DNA of 64,000 nucleotides from Chitinophagales bacterium (lineage in GTDB: Bacteria > Bacteroidota > Bacteroidia > Chitinophagales > JADIYW01), in the NCBI GenBank assembly GCA_023957245.1, contig JAMLHJ010000006.1, positions 159,671 to 223,670 on the forward strand, given 5' to 3'. Under the pieces are notes generated by a model that worked only from the letters and a program-made list of their open reading frames with translations, was not told where the DNA came from and searched no databases. Below are positions 16,756-25,978 of the stretch, in pieces. Position numbers and translations under genes: made by a program. Position 1 is the first letter of the stretch, and each line of letters starts with the position of its first letter.

Positions 16756-19203
16756 CTAGAAAGGATAACCTATTCCTATAACAAAATTGGCATATCGACT
16801 TCTCCATGACTTCCATCTATCCGTCCATTCACCACTTCCACCTTCATTGAGTGCTTCATAACCGGGATATTGACCCACCCATCTTCCACCTTTTTTCAGA
16901 TTGGGATTATATAATTTATAGGAATGATCCAAACGAATAACAAATAATCCAAAATCCAATCTAAAACCAAAGCCAGCACTCCATGCCAAATCTTGACCCA
17001 ATCTTTTAATATTAAAATCTGCATTGGGTTTTGTACTATCTGCATGCATCAACCACACGTTACCTACATCTGTAAACAGAGCCATCTTCATCAGTTTGCT
17101 CAGACTGAATCTATATTCCAAATTGAACTCCAATTGAATATCTCCAGTGTTTAAATCTAATGAAGTATTGGAAGTATCAGTACTGCCAGGACCAAGTTGC
17201 CTATAACTCCATCCCCGCATAGACTGAGGACCTCCAGCTGCATACTGCTTCATAAATGGCATTATTTTAGAATTGCCATAAGGAATACCTACTCCAGCAA
17301 AAAACCTTGCAACCAATGTCGTTTTATTGGAATAAGTGAAATAATACCTTAAATCATTATCCAATTTGGTAAAAGATGCGTAAGGAATATTACTTAGTGT
17401 AAATCCACCTTCTGGTTTAGTTCTGATCAATGATTGAATTCCATATACTAAGTTTCCAGCAGTATTAATTGTACCACGATAGAAAAAGAAACTCTTTACT
17501 TTTCCTATATTAATATCCTGATTATTGTAGGAGAATGTATATTCTTGTCCCATAATAAACTGCTGTCTGTAGGACTGTGCAAATATGGGATTATTGTTTA
17601 AAAATTCATTGAAATTTGAATTGAAAGAAGCACTTCTCGGCTTAATAAAACTCATTGAAAAAGGTTGCACTTCATGTCTGACATGTTTCCCTCTAATATC
17701 ATAACCATAACCAATATTAAAGGTATTGACGATATAAGAATAGTAACCAATTTTTCTTTGCAAATTATATCCTAAAGTCATAAATGTATTTCTAGGATAA
17801 GGCAAAGGATTGTAGCGATTGGGATTAGATGACTTTTTAAAATCTGGAAAAATTTTAGGAAAATATAATCTTGCATTTGTCATCAAATTGACCGAACTAA
17901 TGCGATTATTTCTCTCTCCATCTTTTTCAATATTAGAAAACCAAAATTCAACTCCATTAGAAATATTGAATTCTAATCTATCAGCACGTCTAAAAATATT
18001 TCGATTGATGTATGACAGATTGATATAAGTACCTATTTTATCTCTAGCATCAGTATTGGCTTCTAATTCAATTTTTCCTGACTGTCTTTTACGAAGTTCT
18101 GCAACTATATCAGTATCCACATATCCTTCTGTTTCAGAGATTAATAATGGTTTATACTTAATATTGACAAATCTGAAAATACCCAATTCTGTCAATCTAT
18201 TGATTGTCTTTTGATAGTCATCTTTTTTAAACAAAGAATCTGGTTGATAAAAAATAGATTGAGCGATAATATCTGCCCTTACATCTGAAGGCGAATGATA
18301 GATATACAAATTTCTCAAAGTATCTGACTCAAAATTCTTTCTTTTCAAAGTTGTATTGGCATAGTTGATATTAAAAGACACTTCACCAATTCTATATTGC
18401 TTACGAGCCAAATCGTCTTTATCTCTATTGATTTGCAAATACACATTTTTTGCCAACTGTCCCCCAGAAGTATCTACTTCAAACAAGATATTATTCTTTG
18501 AAAACGAGAAAAAGCCATGATTATTCAATACTAAAGCTAGGCGTTCCTGTTCTGCTTTCAGTGCATCGATATTATAAGGTTGACCTTTCTTAATCAAAGA
18601 ATTTTTCATATTACCTTTCACAACCTCTTCTATTTCAGTATCTTGAATTTCAAATATGATATCATTAAATAAATATTGAACAGAAGGAAAAGCGTGAAAT
18701 ACAACATCTGCTTTCTTTTTATCTAGGACATAATCGCTTTTCACTGTAGCATTAAAAAATCCTTGATTTATCAAGAAATTCGCCATGCGTTCATTATTGG
18801 AATTGAGGACTGTCGAATCAAAAAGTATAGGAGCTTCACCCAATTTCTCTTTGAACCAATTTCCAAATCTACTTTGAGGTGTCTTACCTTTGCTTTCTCT
18901 CCTCGCTTGTTTCTGAGGCCTATTGGTTACGTTGTAGAAAAATAATCTAGGCTGAAATACAAATAAAAATTTTTTATTAGGAACTGGTGTAGCAATATTT
19001 AATAATTCTGAACTTAAAAATGCCTTATCTGCTTTTGATATTTTGAGCGAATCGGCAAAATCTTCACTATATTCAATTTTTACAGAATTACTTTTTAATA
19101 AATATTCTCCTTCATTTAATTTTTTAGTAGAATTACAGCTAATTAAAAACAACAAAGCTGTAAAGTATAATATCTTGTGTTGTTGTTTTCTACTATTATG
19201 CAT
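16756..19203 (-). CDS. TamL-type BamA/TamA family outer-membrane lipoprotein
   Basis: About 815 residues. A lipoprotein signal (LLFLISC) is followed by NSTKKLNEGEYLL, the start typical of Bacteroidota TamL. Then come POTRA-like repeats and a C-terminal Omp85 barrel with the conserved loop region (AAGGPQSMRGWSYRQLGPG) and a final strand ending in Phe (NFVIGIGYPF). TamL is the lipidated outer-membrane partner of TamB in Bacteroidota and takes part in envelope assembly. TamB is not in this window. The start at 19203 was chosen because it begins the lipoprotein signal. It lies only 3 nt from the start of the divergent methyltransferase gene. Confidence 0.88.
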   Translation of the reverse strand: MHNSRKQQHKILYFTALLFLISCNSTKKLNEGEYLLKSNSVKIEYSEDFADSLKISKADKAFLSSELLNIATPVPNKKFLFVFQPRLFFYNVTNRPQKQARRESKGKTPQSRFGNWFKEKLGEAPILFDSTVLNSNNERMANFLINQGFFNATVKSDYVLDKKKADVVFHAFPSVQYLFNDIIFEIQDTEIEEVVKGNMKNSLIKKGQPYNIDALKAEQERLALVLNNHGFFSFSKNNILFEVDTSGGQLAKNVYLQINRDKDDLARKQYRIGEVSFNINYANTTLKRKNFESDTLRNLYIYHSPSDVRADIIAQSIFYQPDSLFKKDDYQKTINRLTELGIFRFVNIKYKPLLISETEGYVDTDIVAELRKRQSGKIELEANTDARDKIGTYINLSYINRNIFRRADRLEFNISNGVEFWFSNIEKDGERNNRISSVNLMTNARLYFPKIFPDFKKSSNPNRYNPLPYPRNTFMTLGYNLQRKIGYYSYIVNTFNIGYGYDIRGKHVRHEVQPFSMSFIKPRSASFNSNFNEFLNNNPIFAQSYRQQFIMGQEYTFSYNNQDINIGKVKSFFFYRGTINTAGNLVYGIQSLIRTKPEGGFTLSNIPYASFTKLDNDLRYYFTYSNKTTLVARFFAGVGIPYGNSKIMPFMKQYAAGGPQSMRGWSYRQLGPGSTDTSNTSLDLNTGDIQLEFNLEYRFSLSKLMKMALFTDVGNVWLMHADSTKPNADFNIKRLGQDLAWSAGFGFRLDFGLFVIRLDHSYKLYNPNLKKGGRWVGQYPGYEALNEGGSGEWTDRWKSWRSRYANFVIGIGYPF

Positions 19204-19206
19204 ATA

Positions 19207-19941
19207 ATGTTGACTAAATCTGATATAAAAAAAATAAACGCTCTTAAAATTAAGAAATACAGAGTTATTGAAAACCAATTTATTGCCGAAGGTCAGAAAA
19301 TTATTTTGGATTTAATACATGCTGGACTTAATCTTAACCTTTTAGTGTGTACAAATGCTTTAAAATCAACATTTGATAACATTAATTTTCACGAAATTAA
19401 GATAGCAAAAGATGAGGAAATGAATAAAATCACTTCCCTTAAGCAATCGCCTGGTTGTCTAGCCATATTCGATATTCCTCAATTAAAAGAAAATATTTTA
19501 CCCGAAGAATGGGTGTTAGCTACTGACAATATTCAAGACCCAGGCAATCTTGGAACACTTATCCGTATTGCGGATTGGTTTGGAATTCGCAATGTCTTAT
19601 GTTCAGAAGATACAGTCGATGCCTATAATACAAAAGTGATTCAAGCTACTATGGGCTCTATTGCTAGAGTTCATATTCATTATTGTTCTTTAAAAGATTG
19701 GTTTGAACAGCATCCCCAAAAAATGGTTTATGCAGGACTATTGAATGGTGAAGATATCAGAACTGTTCAATTCAAAGAGCCTGGTGTATTATTGATAGGA
19801 AATGAAGCTAAAGGTATTTCAGACGAGCTTCTCCCCTATATTTCTCAAGCAGTATTCATTCCCAAATTGGGCAATGCAGAATCACTTAACGCTTCTGTAG
19901 CGGCTGGTATAATGGTATCGTTTGCTCTTTTGTTACGTTAG
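19207..19941 (+). CDS. TrmH/SpoU family RNA 2'-O-methyltransferase
   Basis: About 244 residues. The N-terminal substrate-binding part (KKYRVIENQFIAEGQKII) precedes a SPOUT methyltransferase domain with the three family motifs: NIQDPGNLGTLIRIADWFG, VLLIGNEAKGISDELLP, and IPKLGNAESLNASVAAGI. It probably methylates a ribose in 23S rRNA (RlmB/TsnR-like); the exact target cannot be read from sequence. The frame has earlier starts (TTG 19177, ATG 19198), which would extend into tamL. The divergent pairing with a tamL-like gene is also seen in other Bacteroidota. The last 56 bp overlap the convergent next gene. Confidence 0.9.
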   Translation: MLTKSDIKKINALKIKKYRVIENQFIAEGQKIILDLIHAGLNLNLLVCTNALKSTFDNINFHEIKIAKDEEMNKITSLKQSPGCLAIFDIPQLKENILPEEWVLATDNIQDPGNLGTLIRIADWFGIRNVLCSEDTVDAYNTKVIQATMGSIARVHIHYCSLKDWFEQHPQKMVYAGLLNGEDIRTVQFKEPGVLLIGNEAKGISDELLPYISQAVFIPKLGNAESLNASVAAGIMVSFALLLR

Positions 19942-20815
19942 GAGGACCTTCCCCTATCCTTTTCTCATAATTGACCATATTATTCAGCTTCCATTTTCCT
20001 TTTGAAAGGCGAAAACTTTCTAATGTTCCATCAGGCACCAAATCAAAAGCACCTTTGTCTTCATTGCCACTTAATGAAGTGAGATGGTCATAATAAATTT
20101 CATTTTCCTTAGGAGAATAAGATAGAGATAAAACAGCATCTTTTTTATATTCCAAAATAATACGTGTCGGGCTTTTCTTTCCTTCAGTGACAAACAATGG
20201 ATAACCAAATTTGGCTTTATGATCTTTATCAAACCATAGAATATCAATATATTTTCTATTCGTTATTGAATTATGACCGTCCCAACCTAATAAAGCATAA
20301 TAAGTTGATTTACCTGATTTAAATGGAATAATATCAAAATAAATCGCGCCTATCCATCTATCACCATCAACAATCACAGAGTCAGGATGCTCATAAAAAT
20401 CACCATAATCTACTAGAGGCTGGAGTTGAGGATTTTTTTCATTAGATTGAATAACTCCAAAATATCTATAGGTACCATTATCAAACGCTAATTGCCATGA
20501 AAAAATCTTAAATTGATTATCAGAAGGAGTCAAAATAGATATTGAGTTTAAAGAATCAAATTTGTAGTGAAATGAACCTTCAACACGCAGCGCTTTTGAA
20601 AATACTTTAATCATCTTATAAGAAGCCGCTGAACGCAATTCTTCTGTACTACCATTAATCAAATCTACATTATAGGATTTCAAGGAATCATTATAAATTT
20701 TCAATTGTGCTAAATTGTCCTTAGAAATATGTTCAATAGGATTGCTCTCCTGAGCTGAAGCAACAGAAAACAATAAACAAACAATAATTAAAGCAATATT
20801 CAAATCTCTTTTCAT
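19886..20815 (-). CDS. Exported protein of unknown function
   Basis: About 309 residues with a clear signal peptide (NIALIIVCLLFSVASAQ), so exported and probably periplasmic. I recognise no family. The body has phrases such as FSWQLAFDNGTYRYFGVIQ and YYALLGWDGHNSITNRKYIDILWF, suggesting a beta-rich fold. The start at 20815 places the signal peptide at the N-terminus; an ATG four codons upstream (20827) is also possible. The 3' end overlaps the convergent methyltransferase gene by 56 bp. Confidence 0.8.
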   Translation of the reverse strand: MKRDLNIALIIVCLLFSVASAQESNPIEHISKDNLAQLKIYNDSLKSYNVDLINGSTEELRSAASYKMIKVFSKALRVEGSFHYKFDSLNSISILTPSDNQFKIFSWQLAFDNGTYRYFGVIQSNEKNPQLQPLVDYGDFYEHPDSVIVDGDRWIGAIYFDIIPFKSGKSTYYALLGWDGHNSITNRKYIDILWFDKDHKAKFGYPLFVTEGKKSPTRIILEYKKDAVLSLSYSPKENEIYYDHLTSLSGNEDKGAFDLVPDGTLESFRLSKGKWKLNNMVNYEKRIGEGPPNVTKEQTIPLYQPLQKR

Positions 20816-20970
20816 ATTCAATAGCATATCAATAATAACACCAAAAATAAACCTTAGACATCAATTCAACGTCTTTTGAAAAATAATATTATCCTTCTAC
20901 AGAAAACTATATTTAAAAACAAAAGGTGAGCTATCCACTCCCCCTCTTATTTCATACAACATAATCAATG

Positions 20971-22111
<1,141 letters not shown>

Positions 22112-22112
22112 A

Positions 22113-22424
22113 CTACAAATATTTGACGAGCAACATAGCTACAATTATCAAAAATGAAGCATAAAAAACGCCTTTACAAAACAAAAACTTTTTCAGTATA
22201 TTTCCAATCAAAAAAACAATCATATTGGGGAATACCATCATTTTCAATATCGAAGGAGCTGTATGCTTCATCGTAGAAATATTTAAGAAATGCAGGAAAT
22301 CTTCATTAGCAAACTGGGTGAAATAAATAATGAAATAGGTCAATAAGGGAACTAAAAATCCAAGCAAAAATCCAATAAAAGCATTATCGATTTTTTCCAA
22401 AATCTTTTTCTGTTTTTGAATCAT
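22113..22424 (-). CDS. Small membrane protein, unknown function
   Basis: 103 residues with three predicted membrane helices (around 18-40, 60-78, 84-103). It sits between surE (3 bp gap) and lpxB (1 bp gap). The tight packing means it is translated with them and is a real gene. A role in lipid A or envelope biology is an inference from position only. Confidence 0.82.
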   Translation of the reverse strand: MIQKQKKILEKIDNAFIGFLLGFLVPLLTYFIIYFTQFANEDFLHFLNISTMKHTAPSILKMMVFPNMIVFLIGNILKKFLFCKGVFYASFLIIVAMLLVKYL

Positions 22425-22427
22425 CTT

Positions 22428-23204
22428 TTAAATATTCCAATGTTTGTTTAAAAATCTAATTCCATGCTGGTTGGTCAAATCATACTCTACTGGAACTATT
22501 GACACATATCCATTAGACAAAGCCCATTCGTCAGTATCTTCACCATTATCATAATTGACAAATTTTCCTGTCAGCCAATAGTATGTTCCTCCACGTGGAT
22601 CAGTTCTTTCGTCATACTCTTCTTCCCATTGAGCCATCGCTTGGCGACAAACTCTTAAACCTTTAATATCATCTACAGATAATTTAGGAAAATTGACATT
22701 CAATAGACAACCACTCGGCAGGCCATTATCCAAAATTTGCTGAATAATAATTCTTGCATAATGTTGAGCCCCTTTAAAATCAGCTTCAAAAGAATAATCT
22801 AACAATGAAAATCCTATAGCTTTTATCCCATCAATAGAAGCCTCCATCGCTGCAGACATTGTTCCAGAATAAATCACATTGATAGAAGAATTGGAACCAT
22901 GATTGATACCAGAAAGACATAAATCTGGTTTTCTTTTAATAATCTTATTGATAGCAATCTTCACACAATCCACAGGTGTACCAGTACATTGATAAGCCAA
23001 AATATCATCTCCAAATGGATATACTCTTTCTACACGTAAAACATTTTCCAAAGTAATAGCATGCCCCATTCCAGATTGTGGACTATCGGGAGCTACTACA
23101 ACTACTTGACCAAATTCAGATGCTACCTCTACCAGGGCTTTAATACCTGGCGAAATTATACCATCGTCATTAGTAACTAAGATTATAGGTTTTTCAGTTG
23201 TCAT
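22428..23204 (-). CDS. surE: 5'/3'-nucleotidase SurE
   Basis: 258 residues, the usual SurE length. It dephosphorylates nucleoside monophosphates. Metal and active-site motifs are visible: VTNDDGIISPGIKAL (two Asp), PDSPQSGMGHAIT (Ser), and SGINHGSNSS (Asn). It is the first gene of surE-membrane protein-lpxB. A perfect TTG-N19-TATTTTTG promoter ends 4 nt before its ATG, so the mRNA is probably leaderless. Confidence 0.95.
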   Translation of the reverse strand: MTTEKPIILVTNDDGIISPGIKALVEVASEFGQVVVVAPDSPQSGMGHAITLENVLRVERVYPFGDDILAYQCTGTPVDCVKIAINKIIKRKPDLCLSGINHGSNSSINVIYSGTMSAAMEASIDGIKAIGFSLLDYSFEADFKGAQHYARIIIQQILDNGLPSGCLLNVNFPKLSVDDIKGLRVCRQAMAQWEEEYDERTDPRGGTYYWLTGKFVNYDNGEDTDEWALSNGYVSIVPVEYDLTNQHGIRFLNKHWNI

Positions 23205-23208
23205 TTCT

Positions 23209-23238
23209 CAAAAATAGATTGGATAAATTGACCTACAA
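23209..23238 (-). promoter_or_regulatory. Promoter of the surE-lpxB operon
   Basis: On the minus strand TTG (23238-23236), exactly 19 bp, then TATTTTTG (23216-23209), a full consensus match. The gap to the ATG is 4 nt. Confidence 0.75.
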
Positions 23239-23283
23239 AGCAAACTATACTTTAATTTTAAAAACCAATTAAAAAATATCAAA

Positions 23284-23403
23284 ATGAACGTCAAACCATC
23301 GATTTTCTCCCTAATTATCATAGCACTTAGTTTTTTGGGTGGTTGGAATATTCGAATAAATGGGAAAAAATTCACTAATCCATCTATAACGATTAAAGAA
23401 TAA
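23284..23403 (+). CDS. Possible 39-residue membrane peptide
   Basis: ATG to TAA, 39 codons: a short charged start, one hydrophobic helix (FSLIIIALSFLGG), then a basic tail. It ends 4 bp before the DUF456 gene and could be the first gene of that operon. I do not recognise it, and the length is short enough for chance. The sensible hydrophobic layout and position are the only support. Confidence 0.4.
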   Translation: MNVKPSIFSLIIIALSFLGGWNIRINGKKFTNPSITIKE

Positions 23404-23407
23404 AAAA

Positions 23408-23899
23408 ATGGAAGCTTTAATAATCACTCTTGGTATAATATTGCTGATAATAGGATATGTCAGTTGTATTCTCCCTCCACTTCCTGGACCTCCAGTCGCT
23501 TATCTTTCTTTAGTCTTATTACATATAGCGATTTCTGATATAAAATATTCTATGACCCTCTTGGTTATATTAGGCATAGTCAGTATTTTGGTGACTATTC
23601 TGGACAACTTTGTCGCCATTTGGGGAACTCATAAATTTGGAGGAACAAAAGCGGGAGTTAGAGGGAGTGTCATTGGCATGTTGATAGGAATTTTTATGCT
23701 CACACCTTTTATTGGTTTTACCTCTGTTTTAGTAGGACCTATTTTAGGTGCAATCATAGGGGAATTAATTGCAGGGCAAAACTTACAAGTTGCATTCAAA
23801 TCAGGAATGGGTTCATTTGTAGGTTTTATTTTGGGATTAGGAATGAAATTGATAGTTACAACAATAATTGCATTTTATTATTTTAAAGAAATATTCTGA
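23408..23899 (+). CDS. DUF456 domain membrane protein
   Basis: 163 residues, almost entirely hydrophobic, with a glycine-rich pattern typical of DUF456 (ILPPLPGPPVAYLSLVLLH at the start, then GGTKAGVRGSVIGMLIG and GPILGAIIGELIAGQNL). About four to five helices. The function of the family is unknown. Its stop (TGA) overlaps the start of the next gene (ATG), so translation is coupled. Confidence 0.88.
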   Translation: MEALIITLGIILLIIGYVSCILPPLPGPPVAYLSLVLLHIAISDIKYSMTLLVILGIVSILVTILDNFVAIWGTHKFGGTKAGVRGSVIGMLIGIFMLTPFIGFTSVLVGPILGAIIGELIAGQNLQVAFKSGMGSFVGFILGLGMKLIVTTIIAFYYFKEIF

Positions 23900-24447
23900 T
23901 GCTAGAAAAATTATATATCACCAAATTATGGAAGACTTCTAAGTTACTATTTTTAGGAGTTATGCTCTTTTGTTTAGGTCAAGCCTTTTTCACCTACAAA
24001 AGAATATTAAACTTTCCATTCTTCCCTTATGAAATGTACGCACAAAGGACTAAAGCTCCAACACAATTGGATGTGCTTCATTATTATGTCAATGGACAAT
24101 TAATGAATTATACTGCCCAACTCTCTATTTGGCAAGAAGAAACGATGTTAAATACTACACGATTTTATAATAAATGTATGCAGGATAATATATGGGCAGC
24201 AAATGCTTGGAAACAAAGATTTGGTGAACCCAAGACTGAGCTACAGAAAAAAATCTTTTATAGAATAGTTCCATCAGTCGTTCAGATACAGAAATACCCT
24301 TCATGGATAGCTGATTATATACAGAGTAGTACTCATCAGGAAGTCAATACATTAAAAATCATTCAAAAATCTTTCCGCTATGACAATCAAAAATTGGTTC
24401 CAACAGGCGACGAAACCCTCATATTGGATTACAGCAGAGAATCCTAA
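23899..24447 (+). CDS. Membrane-anchored protein of unknown function
   Basis: 182 residues. One N-terminal membrane helix (residues about 15-33) is followed by a soluble domain with no family I recognise. Its start overlaps the DUF456 stop, and its last 68 bp overlap the start of the next membrane protein in another frame. The neighbour is an HTTM/DoxX-like membrane protein, so the two probably act together; that is inference from layout. Confidence 0.75.
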   Translation: MLEKLYITKLWKTSKLLFLGVMLFCLGQAFFTYKRILNFPFFPYEMYAQRTKAPTQLDVLHYYVNGQLMNYTAQLSIWQEETMLNTTRFYNKCMQDNIWAANAWKQRFGEPKTELQKKIFYRIVPSVVQIQKYPSWIADYIQSSTHQEVNTLKIIQKSFRYDNQKLVPTGDETLILDYSRES

Positions 24448-25315
24448 AGATGCTGATTTCCTAGGCAGACTGGTTTATTTGGCACTCATCCTTACACTAG
24501 CTTATAGGTGGTATGGAGGAAAATTTCTAATGAATTTGACTGGTGCTCCCCTATTTAATCCTGAACTAGACAATACCTTTTGGTTGTTTTTAGCTACTGG
24601 GATTCCAGATTATGTGATTAATCATCCAGCCTTGGCTACAATTATAGATGTATCTATAGTATTATTGGCACTTTTGGGGTATGTAAGACACGATAGAGTA
24701 AAGATTACATGGTTATTTCTGATTTTATTCTTCATACAATCTATTACATTAGAAGCTTATGGCAGTTCACATTCCAAAACTGTAGTTTGTATTTTTATTA
24801 CACTATTTCCTTTTTGTTTTAGAAATGATTATTGGGTGAGATTATGGGAATTTGCTAGATATTATACTCTTTATGTCATGTTGCATTCCACAATTGCCAA
24901 AATATATTATGGAGGACTATTTGAATCCAATGAAATGACCAACATTCTGAAACATCAACATGCAGAGTTATTTGCATTAGCACCAAATGGATTACATACT
25001 AGATGGATACAGTTTTGGTTGAACAATCCCAATATTACAGACTTTTTATACTTCATGATAGTATTAACTCAAGCAGTATTTACCATTGGATTTTTCACAA
25101 AAAAATTTGACAAACTGCTTTCTGCCATTATGATTATATTTTCGATTCTAACTTATGTGTTTATGAGAATATACAATTTGGACTTATGGTTATTATTTTT
25201 CCCATTATGGTTTTCTTCTGTATATTTTACACCTATCAATTATTCCAATCCATCATCTACCAATGGGCAAGGCAATTTTAGGTTTTTCATACGTAGAATT
25301 ACATTTTCATCATAA
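24380..25315 (+). CDS. Polytopic membrane protein (HTTM/DoxX-like)
   Basis: 311 residues with about seven to eight hydrophobic helices after a soluble N-terminal 30 residues. The general look (WYGGKFLMNLTGAPLFNPELD, LHSTIAKIYYGGLFESNEM, YNLDLWLLFFPLWF) resembles the HTTM or DoxX-type membrane proteins of Bacteroidota, but I see no decisive motif, so the family is uncertain. It starts inside the previous gene (68-bp overlap). Confidence 0.7.
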   Translation: MTIKNWFQQATKPSYWITAENPKDADFLGRLVYLALILTLAYRWYGGKFLMNLTGAPLFNPELDNTFWLFLATGIPDYVINHPALATIIDVSIVLLALLGYVRHDRVKITWLFLILFFIQSITLEAYGSSHSKTVVCIFITLFPFCFRNDYWVRLWEFARYYTLYVMLHSTIAKIYYGGLFESNEMTNILKHQHAELFALAPNGLHTRWIQFWLNNPNITDFLYFMIVLTQAVFTIGFFTKKFDKLLSAIMIIFSILTYVFMRIYNLDLWLLFFPLWFSSVYFTPINYSNPSSTNGQGNFRFFIRRITFSS

Positions 25316-25410
25316 TTAAACACTTTAATACCTTTGGTAACAAATATTGACGATTTCTTGACAATCAATTTAGAATACAACTAATATCTTCGCAGCATTA
25401 ATTGTTCAGA

Positions 25411-25704
25411 ATGAAAGACAAGACATTATTAAAGCAGTTTAGCATGATTGCCATTTTAGAAGGAATTTCATATTTATTGCTTTTAGGATTTGGCATGCCT
25501 ATGAAATACTTTGCAGGTAACCCCGATTATGTATATTGGTTAGGAAGAGTTCATGGAGGGCTTACCATAGCTTTTATAATATGGATTTTACTGTGCCACT
25601 CCAAGTATAAATGGACTTATGGATTTTCAATTAAAGGATTTATCTTATCATTACTACCTTTTGGAGCATTTATCTTTGATAAAGAATTAAAAGCACAGAT
25701 TTAG
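25411..25704 (+). CDS. DUF3817 domain membrane protein
   Basis: 97 residues, three to four helices. The DUF3817 pattern is clear: FSMIAILEGISYLLLLGFGMPMKY, then YWLGRVHGGLTIAFI, and a C-terminal LLPFGAFIFDKEL. Function unknown. A TTG three codons upstream is possible, but the ATG at 25411 is the natural start. It ends 69 bp before the -33 element of the cysteine operon promoter. Confidence 0.88.
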   Translation: MKDKTLLKQFSMIAILEGISYLLLLGFGMPMKYFAGNPDYVYWLGRVHGGLTIAFIIWILLCHSKYKWTYGFSIKGFILSLLPFGAFIFDKELKAQI

Positions 25705-25773
25705 TAAAATTGAGAAAATTATTAGGCTCAATACCTATAAATGGTGGTAAATTTTCATTTTAATAACATTTAA

Positions 25774-25807
25774 TTGAACATTTTTCCAAAACATGAATGT
25801 ATATTTG
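25774..25807 (+). promoter_or_regulatory. Promoter of the cysteine operon
   Basis: TATATTTG at 25800-25807 matches TAnnTTTG fully; a TTG lies at 25774-25776 with a longer than usual 23-bp spacer. Only 7 nt separate the -7 element from the leader-peptide ATG at 25815, so the leader ORF would be at the very 5' end of the RNA. Confidence 0.7.
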
Positions 25808-25814
25808 TAGATAC

Positions 25815-25889
25815 ATGAAAGCAAAATTTCAATCATTCAGAAATATTTTAGCAGCGTGCTGTTGTTGTTGTATGAATACAAATGGGTGA
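25815..25889 (+). CDS. Cysteine-rich leader peptide (24 residues, five consecutive Cys)
   Basis: ATG at 25815, TGA at 25887-25889. The peptide starts MKAKFQSFRNILAA, then five Cys codons in a row (25857-25871: TGC TGT TGT TGT TGT), then MNTNG. A run of five codons for a rare amino acid, just after a promoter and just before an attenuator and a cysteine synthase operon, is the pattern of a ribosome-stalling leader peptide that senses charged tRNA-Cys. The stop codon lies inside the sequence that would form the antiterminator. No function for the peptide itself is implied. Confidence 0.85.
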   Translation: MKAKFQSFRNILAACCCCCMNTNG

Positions 25890-25959
25890 GGAATGCATAT
25901 ATAGGATATTGATTGAATTAAGATAATATAAGCCTCACCTAAAAAGTGAGGCTTTTTTT
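25884..25959 (+). promoter_or_regulatory. Transcription attenuator of the cysteine operon
   Basis: Terminator: 25931-25938 AGCCTCAC pairs with 25946-25953 GTGAGGCT (8 bp, 7-nt loop), followed by a T tract to 25959. Antiterminator: GGTGAGG at 25885-25891, overlapping the leader stop codon, is perfectly complementary to CCTCACC at 25933-25939, the 5' arm of the terminator; a G-U pair can extend it. A ribosome stalled at the Cys codons leaves 25885-25891 free, so the antiterminator can form. A ribosome reaching the stop codon covers it, so the terminator forms. Hence transcription continues when Cys-tRNA is scarce. Confidence 0.85.
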
Positions 25960-25978
25960 ATTTTTTATTTATAAACAA

